This document shows, piece by piece, positions 45,894 to 56,878 of a stretch of 64,000 nt of DNA. Source of the DNA: Coffea arabica. Lineage: Eukaryota > Streptophyta > Magnoliopsida > Gentianales > Rubiaceae. Position numbers and translations under genes: made by a program. The notes beneath the pieces are model-generated. The model ran no database searches, was not told where the DNA came from, and was given only the letters and a program-made list of their open reading frames with translations. The stretch is from the NCBI RefSeq assembly GCF_036785885.1, contig NC_092314.1:14529638-14593637 (forward strand), written 5' to 3'. Numbering within the stretch: position 1 is the first letter of the stretch; each line of letters begins with the position of its first letter.

Positions 45894-47438
45894 TGACGAG
45901 ATTCCCCTGCACCCTAGTTTTGTTCAATAACTCCCTCGTAGCTACAAGTATATAGGTCGTTTTGCAGTACAAGGAGGTTAAGGTCGATCCCTTGAGGAGC
46001 ACTCACAACTACTCGAATTTAATCCTACTTTATTATCTAGACAAGCAACAATAATGAGGAATAAAAGCTATTCTATATACTAATGTGTACCAACTACAAG
46101 TTAATGGATGAACTCAACTAAAACACAAGCTCTAGGATATGGAATTAACCAAGTGTTCTTGTCTATAGTTCAAATGAGTGATAAATATTACACAACTTGT
46201 CTTGCTAAGGATTTATTCACATAAGGTATCCGAAACTAGCTTTCACGATGAATCGAGTGTCACCTATACATGCATTTCCCTACTTTCGTGGTGAAACAAC
46301 AAGCATGGTGCTATTAAACTCAAGAATGTATTATACCTAGTCTCAACACTACTTTCATGTGCCACGATTCTAAGCTCCATCTAACCTAGTTCCATCATCA
46401 TCTACCAACTTTCATTGATAAACAACAACTAAAATAATTTGTAAATTGTAATCAAGCATTCACAAATGTCCACGCAAGTTTAAATGAACTAGCAAGTACA
46501 AAAGGCAACATTCATCAACTTATCCCAACAAAGATCAAGAAATACAAGGCATCATCTACTCCTAGAACAAATATATTAGCTAGACATGAAGAATAAACAC
46601 ATGATGCTTAAATCTTTGATGAATGCCAACATATATCCAACAAAATAAAGAGAAAGGAAGAAGAAAATGCTTATTCAATTGAAGGAACAAGGATCTCCAA
46701 GCTCCAAATTCTCGTTCGCCTTCAAAGTGCCAAGATTACATCAAGAGTTTTTGTTAAAAGTCCTATTCTATTCTAGAGAGAGAAAGTACAAGTTCTAGTC
46801 TAAGAAAGTTACTCTCCTCCTCTCTTTTAACTTCTTCATATATCTAACAAAAGTGTCTTTTCTCTTCTTTAAGTAGCTTATCTCCCAAAACTCTTCATCC
46901 ATTCTTTCTTGACATAATTGGATATTGAAAATGACTTAAAGTTGCAAAAAAGTGAGAAAAATTGATGCTTTGGACCCAGCTAGCAGCTGTCAAGACGTCC
47001 TAGTTGTCACCAAAAATGGAGCTGAAAAGTTGGCATCAAGTTGTACAAATTGCACAAATTGGAGATTTTTCCCGCCCAAGTATACAATGCGATATCCGAA
47101 GCGAATTTCACTATCCGGTGCCGTATACTACTATACACTCTTCTTCAAAAACTCACTGATGAGTATCTGGTGCGATTATCCAACTTGACTCCTTCTATAT
47201 AGCATCATATATTTTCTTTGAGACCAGGTATCCGACACCATATATCTTGTCTTCCTGTCACAACCAATTTAGCAGATAAATCTTTTCATTTTCACACAAT
47301 TTTTCTTACTTTGCTTACTACATCAACTAGTAATCACCTAATCATCAAAATAGTCATTCTCAACATCATTTTAACCCCAATTCAATCACAATCCATCCAA
47401 AATATGTACAAAATACTAGGCAAAATATATATTTGTCA
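45894..47438 (-). repeat. 5' LTR of gypsy element 2
   Basis: Pairs with 38706-40267. Differences are mostly single changes and small indels, indicating moderate age. Ends TTGTCA, followed by the CTAGT duplication. Confidence 0.93.
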
Positions 47439-47837
47439 CTAGTATAGTCTAGGCCATTTCATCATGAGAGTGAGTTTTGATAACATTGGAAATGAACCCC
47501 TAGTTGAACAAGAGTAGTAACAAGAGGTAAATCTATTCACTTGTATCTTTTGTTCTATAAGTGGACTCTACACTTCTAGAGTCAAGTATTTAGTGAAATT
47601 TTTTCATTGTGTCTTGCAAGCTAATTAGTAGAAAACTTAAGTTGTAAGTAATTACAATTTCTCTTGCTTTTATTAATAGTTGGTTTAAATAATAAAGTAA
47701 GTAAGATCTTAGTACTTGTAAAAGTTACTCCTAGTTGAATCGACCCGATATATATTCTAAACTACTATTGACCTGTATACTTACAGTCAACGGGTATATT
47801 TTGGAATTAAACTTGTACTCATATTTAGAACCCATCA

Positions 47838-48177
47838 ATGCTATCCATCTCTTTTCATTCCAACTCATTTTTAGGACATTGATCCAAACTGAACTTTTCT
47901 CCTTTGATAATGGGAGCTGCAATGGAAGAGCAGTGCTACATTCCAAATCTTTCTAAAACGTTTTCAATGTAGGTCTTTTGAGATAGACTAAGAATTTTTC
48001 TTGTTTTATCTCTATAAATCTCTATGCCAATGACATTGACATAACAGGCTTCACCCATATCCTTCATTTCAAAGTTTTGTGCAAGAAAATGTTTAGTTTC
48101 ATGCAGCAAACTCATATCATTACTTACAAGAAGAATATCATCTATATATAAGAATAAAAAGATATATTTGCTCCAAT
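47838..48177 (-). pseudogene. Copia reverse transcriptase, C-terminal part
   Basis: The minus strand begins at the CACTA target site and quickly reads YIDDILLVSNDMSLLHETKH, the catalytic Y-x-D-D region. It continues to QNFEMKDMGEACY and SQKTYIENVLERF. An internal stop follows the last motif. It is collinear with the reverse transcriptase start at 56426-56870 once the CACTA and one copy of its AAT duplication are discounted. Confidence 0.88.
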
Positions 48178-48640
48178 CACTACAAGAAAATTGTTCATCA
48201 GTGACAACACAAAGTCATCACAGAACATACAAATATCGTCACAAATACCTTTTATTGACGACTTTTTAATCGTCACAAAGTCGTCACTAAATCCCCGTCG
48301 GTAAAAGTAAACAGTACTAAATAGTTCTCATTAGTGACGACTTTAAGTAGAGCATTTTTGACAAAAGATCAAGTCGTCAATAAAACACTTCCAGATTGTC
48401 GTCACTAATGACAACTATTTAGTGACGACCTAAAATGTCGTCACTAAATAGTTGTCATTAGTGACAACAATCCGGAAGTATTTTATTGACAAATTGACCT
48501 TTTGTAAAAAATGCTCTACTTAAGGTCGTCACTAAAAAGCACCGAAAGCCATTGTATATAACTATTTTACTGACAACAATTGTCGTCACAAATTTAGCTT
48601 AGATTTAGTGACAGTCTCTGTTGTGACAAGGAGTTTTTAT
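48178..48640. repeat. CACTA left subterminal repeats
   Basis: Many direct and inverted copies of short words such as GTCGTCACTAA and AGTGACGAC lie here. The stretch 48330-48540 is itself nearly an inverted repeat around a TGACGACCTAAAATGTCGTCA centre. Such arrays bind the transposase subunit in known CACTA elements. Confidence 0.85.
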
Positions 48641-49997
48641 TTTCTATTTTATGACAACTTTTTTTTGTCATTAGATAATTTCTCAATAGCTTAATAGTCA
48701 TAATTTGGCCTGTAATCATTGCTAAATCATTGATTTTAAACAAACCATACAAATAAACATGAACGATTGATAACCAAAAGTATTTGCATTAGATTACATG
48801 GTAATAATATAGCATTCTCAAATGCCAAATTCAAGTGTACATTACCCAACTAATGCCTACAAAAATAACATTTGTCCAAAATATCACTTGTACATAAGGT
48901 ACATTTACAAAAGCAATCACAGTTTAAGAAATTGAAGAACATTTAAATGAACCACTCCATGAGCAAAAGGCAATTTTGTCTTCAACATTCTTCAACCATA
49001 ACCATAGATATCTTCCAAAAGCTAGTATGAATAGCATTTATCTGTCATAAAAGAGTAAAAGAAGTAGGTAAGCGGAGGAGTACAATAATAAAGAACAAGT
49101 AATGAGACTTAGATTATTAAGACAAAAATTACAATTCATTAAGAACCTCATATAATTTGGGCCCACATATTACAACACCAGCAAGAAGTTAGAAATCACA
49201 GTCCAATCTATACAAATACTAGGGTCTGCTTCCCACGCAAGGCGTGGGAGCTTGAGACCTGTTAGTAAGGTTCCCTCCCATGCAAAAGCAGTATATATTA
49301 GTTGATAAGAGCAGTTAAGTATTGATTGAAAATATCCTTGGTTAACACGCAAAAGCAATATACATTATTAGTTTATAAGAGCAGCTATGTACTGATACAA
49401 AAAATGGAGTAACGGCAGTTGATTCTGTAGTGAATATTTTCTCCTGAATGATAGCCTTTGGCTAACATTTTCTATTGAATAATAACTACAGTAGCGCGAT
49501 GCGAAGGCACGTTAAAAGGCATAAATCAATATATCATGATGCATGCTTTATAGAGGGTTATAGAAACCTAAAAAGCAAAGGATAGCAATAAAGAATAATT
49601 AGGTTCTGTCTTCTTTAAAAATTGTTAAATCAATATAACTAAGGCTTTTGCTAAATTTTTACCACATCTTGACATCATCTCTCTTCTAATATACCACAGT
49701 ACAGATTATCCAAATGTGAATGTTGAAGATCTTGCAATTCTTTGAAACTAATATTTGTTGCACTTAGTAAAATGCTACCAAAATCCTGCAACACAGCTCT
49801 TGAAAGAGGGGAAAGAGGAGAAACAAAGTCCGCCTGATATTTGAAGTTAACCAGAAGTTGTAGCGTCAAAGCCCAAAGTGCCCTCAGAAATGTTTATGTG
49901 ATACCCATTGAAGCAAACCATTATAACAGCAGGGTAATTAAAGCAAAGTCCATGTCCCATGGAATGAATTAAAAAGAACTAAAAGAAAGACACTTAC
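48641..49997. other. CACTA interior, no gene recognised
   Basis: AT-rich with short minus-strand frames (49358-49170, 49869-49675) of no recognised family. A perfect 8-bp stem hairpin, TCCCACGCAAGGCGTGGGA, lies near 49230. Confidence 0.45.
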
Positions 49998-50114
49998 CAT
50001 GTCATCCTTCGCAAGGAATGCAGTTCCGATGAAGTATACGCAACAAATCAAAGCAGCAGTGACAAAGAGGCTGCATAAATATGATCTAGCTTTTGGATCT
50101 GGCATGAGTGAAAC
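49998..50114 (-). pseudogene. Captured exon encoding a membrane anchor
   Basis: An exon of 117 bp is bounded by a good acceptor (CCTTTTCAG) and donor (GTAAGT). It encodes SLMPDPKARSYLCSLFVTAA followed by more hydrophobic residues and KDDM. A short basic start then a 20-residue hydrophobic stretch is typical of a type II signal anchor, as in many Golgi enzymes. The family is not identified. Its orientation and position suggest capture from a host gene. Confidence 0.45.
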
Positions 50115-50393
50115 CTGAAAAGGCAACAAATTAACTATCAGTACCCTAGAGACAGAAAGGTATCATTTCCATTTAGAGTTAATAAGAAGGTATCGAATTG
50201 TAACATCATATACAATTTCTTCAGCTATAACAAAAGTTATCATTGTCAACCCTCCCAAGTAAACTTCAGAGAGTCCAAAAAACCACTCTGGCTCCAAAAT
50301 TGTTAAGGCCAATAAAAAGTTTCTGAAATCCTCAAAGATAAAGGGGACCATCAAACAAGCATTCAGAAAATGACAATTTTACAATATACTTAC

Positions 50394-52583
50394 AGATGTA
50401 GCAATACGTCCCACATTACCAAAGGCAGCATGGCCAATATCCGGGTAAGTGTCGAGCCCAGGTTGACTGTCCAAACAGGAATGCAGGAGAATCCCAGTGT
50501 AGTAAGAAACAACAGTAAAGATAAACAGAATTGAGAGCCCAACCCATCCACCTTCTTTGACAGCACAAGTAGTTGAAAGAATTCCAACACCACAAAGAAC
50601 ATTTATGCCTGTGAAAAGTAAATGTACATAATTTTTATGTGTCTTCATTCACCATGAGCACATTAGTAGCTAAATGCAAAGGCAAAATCAGAATTGTCAA
50701 GGCCTTCAAACGGTTCTAGATGTTTCATGATAGTTTCTGATTTGATATTTTATTTCATTTTGCAAGGAACTGCAAGGACGAACTTCCTTACATCAGTGAA
50801 AAGGGAAAAGGATCAAATGTATAGGTAGAATATATATCTACAGATAGAAGAAAAGGATTTAGAATATTATGCAAGCCATCAAAGTTCTCAGTGAGTGAAT
50901 AGATTATAGCAAATTTAGGCTTTTCTTTTTAATTTACAGTAAAGCGAGCAAGTTCATATTCCTACATCTAGAAGTTGAATAAGGACAGATTACTGAAGTA
51001 CGAATCATCAACATTCACGTCAACATACAAGTTAATTATGCAGTTCCTCTGATAAATGCTTCTTTAATATTCCTGCATTTCTATGTAGATTGATGGATGT
51101 TCAATCAAATAAACCTACCATTCACCACAGCTTGTCCATATGAACTCTGGCTAGGAAGAGAAACCTCATGTGAGACCTTGGATGATTTCTTGTCAGCAGT
51201 TGCTTTTCTTAAGGAAGGCCTCCCTTGAATGGAGGGCAGCAGAGAATGTGAACTACGCCTTTATGGTGGCCGACGTGCATCTGCTACTGGTGGTAATAGA
51301 GGTTTTGCGAAGAAGGGAGTACTTCAGGAGTGTATCTTCTTGTTAATGAATAAGAGATACATGAGCTGCCTAAACATGATAACGTAGGCGTCCCCAGGAA
51401 GTTAAGACTTGGAGATGGTACACTACTGTATAAATCGATGGACTGCCTGATACAAGGATATGAGATACCAAGCATTATTAACCAGAGTTTGAACACAGTC
51501 CAAGTGAGATGACTAATGTAACCATTTCTCAAATATATAATCCAGTTATGCAAGTTTAAAACAAATTAACAAAGAACCATTGGAATTGATTCTAAATCTT
51601 AAAAGCTAAGAGCGAAATTATTTGCAGCTGGTAGAATTGCACATGAGGGAGTGATGGTTGTACTTTTGATCAAACCAGTATGTTTTATCCTCTCCAAAAA
51701 CAACTGAAAACCGATGCAAATAAGAAACGCTGGTACATGATTGGAGGAGGAGAGTGGATCTCTGGCACTTATTTCAATCAAAATATCTAGCAGACTGTCT
51801 AAAGGTTGGTATAGTTCTGGCCAGATGTTATGACACACAAGTTATGGAAATTGGTTCAGTCTTCCAGAATCAGCCGTTCGATGAAAGGTAATATCCAAAA
51901 TATGGTTTCTACCATTGATAAATGTAGCAAGGACAAATACAACTCCTTCACTTCCAAAGATGGTTCACAGGGATTAACCACCAATCCCTCATGACGAAGG
52001 AAAATCTTTTCAATAGAGGCAGTACTTAGCAATATAAGTGCATCCTACCAAGTTCCGCTAAGCTGAAGAAGGATCCAAGGAAGACATAAAATGCTCTGGC
52101 CTTTTGATAACATTACATAGCCTACCTTAAGCCCATAGCTATCCTTTACTGATGTTACTGGATCCATTCAAACTCATAAACTATTGATATTCATGGCCGA
52201 AACAGAATGAAAATACTTGAAGAAGCTTCAAAATATGAATGATGAAAGCATTTCAATCCCATTTCTAAATATCTCTCCTAGCCAAAAATGAATAGGTAAA
52301 GCTAAATATCTGGTACCATATAAATATAACAGCTTTCAAGAAACCAAGTGCTTCACTGCTAAATACAGAATCTGCACAACAAGAACAGAACAAACATAGA
52401 GAACACCATAGATAGATGTAGAAAGAAACAAATATAGATATGTGCGATAAGATGATACTACCTGTAACTTTGAGGCCAAGAGGTGGTGATAGATTTGCTC
52501 TCCAGCCTTTCGTCCTCATTATCATTAGAATAACTGCTAGAATCAGAATTATTTCCATCTTCACTATTTTCTTTCTCCAGTGC
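50394..52583 (-). pseudogene. Captured AVT1-like vacuolar amino-acid transporter exons
   Basis: Three exons keep plant splice signals: 52583-52462, 51446-51119 and 50608-50394. The first reads NSDSSSYSNDNEDE and ends at TSWPQSYR. The second reads SIDLYSSVPSPSLNFLGTPT, then TRRYTPEVLPS and, after a frame change, SSYGQAVVNG. The third reads GINVLCGVGILSTTCAVKEG and ends near GHAAFGNVGRIATS. Order and wording match the acidic cytosolic N-terminus and first membrane segments of AVT1-type transporters (amino-acid/auxin permease family), which load amino acids into vacuoles. Exon 2 has a frameshift and a TAA stop, and all later transmembrane exons are missing, so no transporter can be made. It lies inside the CACTA, so this is a captured copy. 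Confidence 0.87.
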
Positions 52584-53460
52584 CTAAAATCATTGCCAGC
52601 TGCAAAAAAGCTAAGCTCTTGAGAAGCCTAAAATCAGAACAAAATCCGCTTAGCATCAGAGGCAGCAACTAAAGTACAGAACAAAAGAGAGGGTTGCCCC
52701 TCTAGAATTCAACACTTCTATCTGTAACATTATTCAGCAATATAGAAGGTTGTTTACAGAATTTGGAATATTAAACATCTTTTATTGCTAATAACAACAA
52801 AGAAAACAAGATTGAGGCAACATTGGGAACATCTTATGTTTCACTTCTAATGGCTATATACTCTCATTCACGGAAAGAAAACAAGATTGACCAAGAAAAC
52901 CGAAAAGTAGCATGTCGAATTCTCTCCAGCGGTGGATTTGCATATTTACCTTATATATGAAGCTTCATATTAACATACGAATGATGTTGAAAACTCAAAA
53001 ATAGTGAATAGTATGTTATGCTCTTTCTTGATAAATAGCTAGAGAAAAAAAACTATTTTCCCAATTGTTTTGTCAAATAAAATCAAATTTCTCGACACAA
53101 GGGGACATTGATTCCATATTTGGAAAAATATATGCTTTGGACTGGCCAGAGTCTCTCTCAAATTAAAAAAAACATAAAATCTCCTCTTTTGGTTCAAGAT
53201 TTCCGTTCGGGCATTTTATCAAACACTAAATGGGCGTGAAAAACTTCAGCATATTGTGCTCAATTGAGGTTATGACTAGCCCAAAATTTGTTATAAACAC
53301 GAGATAAATCAGTCCAATCGACACCTAGAGCCTGTATATTCTAAAACCATAAACAATCAACAAGAAAATTGTACTAACAGAGACACGGAAAACATGCTTT
53401 GGGAGCTCAGACGTTTGTGCTTGAATGGGAACTGAAGTTCAAAGAGGGAAGACGACTTAC
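52584..53460. other. CACTA interior between captured exons
   Basis: No domain is recognised. It would be an intron if the flanking minus-strand exons were co-transcribed. Confidence 0.45.
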
Positions 53461-54033
53461 AAGGCTTTCTTGGTGAAATTCGCAGGCGGCAATGGATATC
53501 CGATGGGTGGTGACGGCTCGGTGAGTTGGAAATCTCCGCTGCTGTTGCTGCTCAAGCCATCCACGGAAGAGGAGCAGGTGGAGAAGAATTTGATGAGAGT
53601 CTCGACGTTGTAGCTGTTCTTGCCCTTTTCACCGAGAACAGAAAGGTTCCTGAGGATGAGTTTTTTTTGGGCTTGGCGCGGACAGAGACGGCGGTAAAGG
53701 GGAAGGGCTGTGGTGGAGGCGTTGGCAGAAAAGGCTTGTATTAGAAGTGGGGAGGAGCAGAATGGGAAATGAGGGGTTTTTGTGGAGGATTCGTTTGGGG
53801 AAATTGGGGGGAATTTGAGGACGGAGGGTGGAAAGAGAGTGGTGGCAGCCGGCAGCCGGTTGAGGTGGTGGGAAATTTGGCAGTGGTGATTGGAAAATTT
53901 TTATCGGATGATTGAAGCTGAAACCCCCATTTCCCTTTTGTGTGTTTTTTTCGTTGCTTGTTTCCTCCATTTTTTGCTCAGCCTGCCGCCTGGTTCCTCT
54001 TTTCCCTCTGCTTTTCCCAACATTTGAGACCAA
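53461..54033 (-). pseudogene. Captured GC-rich 5' exon, putative
   Basis: On the minus strand this GC-richer block has long frames rich in Ser, Pro and Thr, resembling a plastid transit region. They lead into a frame reading LRNLSVLGEKGKNSYNVETL and ending ANFTKKAL at a GTAAGT donor (53460). Composition differs sharply from the AT-rich neighbours. I do not recognise the protein. It looks like the first exon of a nuclear gene for an organelle-targeted protein, captured with the AVT1-like exons. An open frame on the plus strand over the same bases is less convincing. Confidence 0.45.
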
Positions 54034-55440
54034 TCATCATGCTTTTTTTTTATTTTTAATTTGGTTTGAAGCATAGATTTTATTGCTATAGTATTATTCT
54101 TTATTTTTTAGTACAAAAACACAAATTTTCATCAATATAGGTGACAAAATTTGTTAATTACATATAAGTGAAAATATACTTTTATAATTTGCAAATATTT
54201 TAGCCCTGCAATTTTTTATAATTGCAGCACTAAAATACATCATTAATTGAAAATAACGAAAGTCAAATTCTATGGTTATAACAGACTTTCATTAAAAATA
54301 ATCAAATGCTATTAATAAGACATTATTGTTAAGTCAAAATCAAAGAAAATTTAGTGATGACATAATGTTATCACTAATTTATTCAAGATTATAATGACAA
54401 GGAAAGTCGTCACTAATTAAATTGCTAGTTTTTAATATTGTCAATTGCTAGTTTTTAATACTTTTGTGAAAATATTGATAATGGTTGAGAAAATTTTGTT
54501 ACATTACTGCAAGTGATAAATGTACTTTTGTTCTTTTTCAAACATTTATTTTAATGTTTAATTTTGTTTAAAACTATTGTACTAGTATAGATTTGCCAGA
54601 CAAAACTTAAGTTCTCAATAGTTAAAAAATTCATTATAGAGAAAACACAAAGTAGTAGTTGCAAAATGTGTATAAATTACAGATATTTTAATGTGTATAA
54701 ATTACAGTTTATTTTAATGTTTAATTTTGTTTGAAACTATTTTACTAGTATAGATTTGCAAGACATAGATTTATGGGTAATTTCTTTTTTTTTTTTGCTT
54801 TCACATATTTAATTTATGTTAAATACAAAACCTACCAGTTTCCCTTTCATAAAAATATTAGTGCAACACTTTTTGAATTTTACTTACAAACATTTATGTA
54901 TTTAACATAAATTAAATGATTTAGAGTGAAATGCCCATAAAGAGCAGAATATTTGTTCATGTAATGGAAAAAACCCACAAAGAGTTGGTACTTTATGGGC
55001 CATTTCTTTTTTTAAAAAAATTTAATTTATGTTGAAAAGATAACCTGCCAGTTTTCGTTTTGTAAGAAATCAGTGTAACACTTTTTGAATTTTACTTACA
55101 AACATTTATAAATTTATCATAAATTATATGTTTGAGAGTAAAATGCCGAATAGATAATGCTCATTTGCCCATAAACTACACTCCCTGAAGGCTATTTTGT
55201 TAATTACTTTGTAGTACTTTGTTATTCCTTTGCTAATACTACTTGGCATGTAGTACAAAGGATAAATCTGGCATAAATTTCTTATTCCATTGATAAAAAG
55301 ACCTGCCTGCCTTATAACTATTATAATGAAAGATATATCTTTAGAGTTTATAACAAATTATTACTTAAGTTTGAGAAAATTATAAAATATTTATGCATAG
55401 TTTATCAAGATACCATTCGCAATTTCCTAATAAAAAAATA
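54034..55440. other. CACTA interior, AT-rich with direct repeats
   Basis: Non-coding. It contains a direct repeat (54808-54897 and 55020-55111, offset about 213 bp) and another near 54561 and 54727 (offset 166 bp) with TTTACTAGTATAGATTTGC. Confidence 0.6.
54808..55160. repeat. Direct repeat pair, ~213-bp offset
   Basis: Two copies start TTTAATTTATGTT and run through CACTTTTTGAATTTTACTTA to ACAAACATTTA. The second copy is slightly diverged. Confidence 0.8.
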
Positions 55441-55737
55441 GGGGCTAAATTGTAAAAGTTAGGGTGCCATAATAGAAATAATAAAATTGGTGTATTACAT
55501 ATGGGGGTTAAATTGCAAAAGTTAGAGTGCCATAGTAGAATTAATGAAATTGGTGAATTACATATGGGGCTAAATTACAAAAGTTAGGGAGTAATAATAG
55601 AATTAAAGAAATCGGTGTACTACATATGGGGCTAAATTGTAAAAGTTAAGGTATTATAATGGAATTAATGGAATTTTTTACAACATTTAGGGCTAAATCG
55701 CAAAAGTTAGGGTGGCACAGTAGAATTAATGAAAGTG
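55441..55737. repeat. 62-bp tandem repeat, about 4.8 copies
   Basis: Units begin near 55441, 55503, 55566, 55628 and 55690. Each starts GGGGCTAAATTGTAAAAGTT or a variant and ends near TTACATAT. Located at the inner edge of the right subterminal region. Confidence 0.88.
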
Positions 55738-56425
55738 ACTTAGAAATAAGTACTTTAAACAGTGACGATTAATTCTTGTCACTAAATCCGAATCGGTAGA
55801 GTGACAGTGACGATATTAGAAGTTGTCACTATATAGATCATTTTAGTGACAACGTTTTTCAAGGTCGTCACTGAAGACTTAGTTGCTTTAAGCAATTATG
55901 ACAACTTTCCTTGTCGTCACTAAACAACCACGTTTTGTGACAACTTTTGTCGTCACTAGAAAATATTGTCACTAATGACCATATTTCTTGCAGTGTAGTT
56001 TGTGACGAAAATAACAGGTCGTCACTAAACATTTAGTTACTTTGATGCAATTGTGACAACTTTAGGTATTGCGACTAAAGAAGCTCCTTTTGTGACGACT
56101 TATTGTCATCACTACAAAATGTTGTCACTAATTTTTTTTTTTTAGTGATCAGTGACGACAACAAAAAATCGTCAGTAAATAGGCCAAGCAATAGTGATGA
56201 TGTTCTTAATGTCGTCACTATTGTGTGTTCTAAACACTCCCGCGCTCTTGCTAAATCTTGGCGGGAATTTACTAGTGACGACTTTTTCTAAGTCGTCACA
56301 AATGAGTTGGCTCCCATTAGAGGTTTGTGACGAGTTAGAAAGTTGTCAATAAAGGATCTCCTTTTGTGACAACTTTTTTTCATCACAAAGAAAAGTTGTC
56401 ACTGATGACCAATTTTCTTGTAGTG
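55738..56425. repeat. CACTA right subterminal repeats
   Basis: Dense copies of GTCGTCACTAA and GTGACGAC words in both orientations, matching the left subterminal array, up to the terminal CTTGTAGTG. Confidence 0.85.
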
Positions 56426-56870
56426 AATTTGTCTTAAGATATATGCATTGGTCAACAATATTCTCTACAAGACTAAATGAAGAGACAACATTATGAAACT
56501 TAATATTCCATTGGCGGGAAGCTTGTTTTAGTCTATAGATAGATTTCTTTAACTTGCAAACAAGTTGGTTGTTGTCATTATTGACAAAACCCTCAAGTTG
56601 ACACATGTATGCCTTTTCTTCAAGATCCCCATTAAGGAACGCCATTTTCATATCCATTTGATTTAATTCTAAATCAAAGTGGGCTACTATTGCCATGATA
56701 ACATGCAATGAATCCTATTTTGAAATGGGAGAAAAGGTTTCATGGCAGTCAACCCATTGAATCTCTTTTGGTTTTGAACACCTATTTGCAACCCACAATA
56801 GAGACCTTTTTGGAATTCAACGAGATCCCATACTTTATTTTTAGCCATTGATTCCATTTCTTCTTTCATG
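56426..56870 (-). pseudogene. Copia reverse transcriptase, N-terminal part
   Basis: The minus strand reads QMDMKMAFLNGDLEEKAYMC and LVCKLKKSIYRLKQASRQW, both conserved blocks of copia reverse transcriptases. Upstream (56869-56700) is the MKEEMESMAKNKVWDLVE block that opens the domain. The frame is broken between these blocks and the domain is cut by the CACTA at 56425. Confidence 0.9.
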
Positions 56871-56878
56871 GCATTATA

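Larger units (their letters stand above)
38706..47438 (-). mobile_element. Gypsy-type LTR element 2: gag-protease only
   Basis: Two LTRs (38706-40267 and 45894-47438) with TGACGAG...TTGTCA termini are flanked by the perfect 5-bp duplication CTAGT (38701-38705 and 47439-47443). On the minus strand the interior has a primer site, gag, an aspartic protease and then about 2.7 kb of non-coding sequence before the polypurine tract. Reverse transcriptase, RNase H and integrase are absent. At 8.7 kb with both ends intact it looks like a large non-autonomous derivative mobilised by a relative. Confidence 0.92.
30560..47837 (+). mobile_element. Athila-like gypsy element, 5' truncated, with nested insertions
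   Basis: In order on the plus strand: the end of integrase (30590-31110), an env-position ORF (35055-36230), a polypurine tract and a 3' LTR beginning TGATAAGT at 37527. The LTR resumes after a nested element and ends CCCATCA at 47837, giving TGAT...ATCA termini and about 1573 bp. The 5' LTR, gag, protease and reverse transcriptase are absent to the left. Nested inside are a SIRE-like solo LTR, a TIR element and gypsy element 2. The short motif AGAGGCAACCCAATG just after integrase is characteristic of this group. Confidence 0.82.
37527..47837 (+). repeat. 3' LTR of the Athila-like element, split
   Basis: LTR parts are 37527-38705 and 47444-47837, interrupted by gypsy element 2 and its target duplication. 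Removing the insertion leaves about 1573 bp with TGAT...ATCA ends. The last part contains GAATCGACCCGATATAT, comparable to the conserved 3' part of related LTRs. Confidence 0.8.
48178..56425. mobile_element. CACTA transposon carrying host gene fragments, 8.25 kb
   Basis: Ends CACTACAAGAAAATTG (left) and, in reverse complement, CACTACAAGAAAATTG (right) are flanked by the 3-bp duplication AAT (48175-48177 and 56426-56428). About 0.5-0.7 kb at each end is filled with subterminal repeats of AGTGACGAC/GTCGTCACT. No CACTA transposase (TNPD/TNPA type) is recognisable. The interior instead holds exons of host genes, all on the minus strand, plus tandem repeats. It is a non-autonomous, gene-capturing CACTA. 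Confidence 0.93.

Noticed and set aside
48178..48640. CRISPR-like array of GTCGTCACTAA words
   Set aside because: Spacing is irregular, both orientations are mixed, and the location is the subterminal zone of a CACTA transposon in a plant genome.
49225..49250. Perfect 8-bp stem hairpin as a terminator or small RNA
   Set aside because: It is an isolated short palindrome inside the CACTA with no supporting context.
50394..52583. A native, functional amino-acid transporter gene
   Set aside because: Only N-terminal exons are present, exon 2 has a frameshift and a stop, and the region is enclosed by CACTA ends inside a copia reverse transcriptase.
53425..53744. Plus-strand frames of 62 and 72 codons
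   Set aside because: The minus strand has a better exon structure with a GTAAGT donor and the same orientation as the other captured exons.
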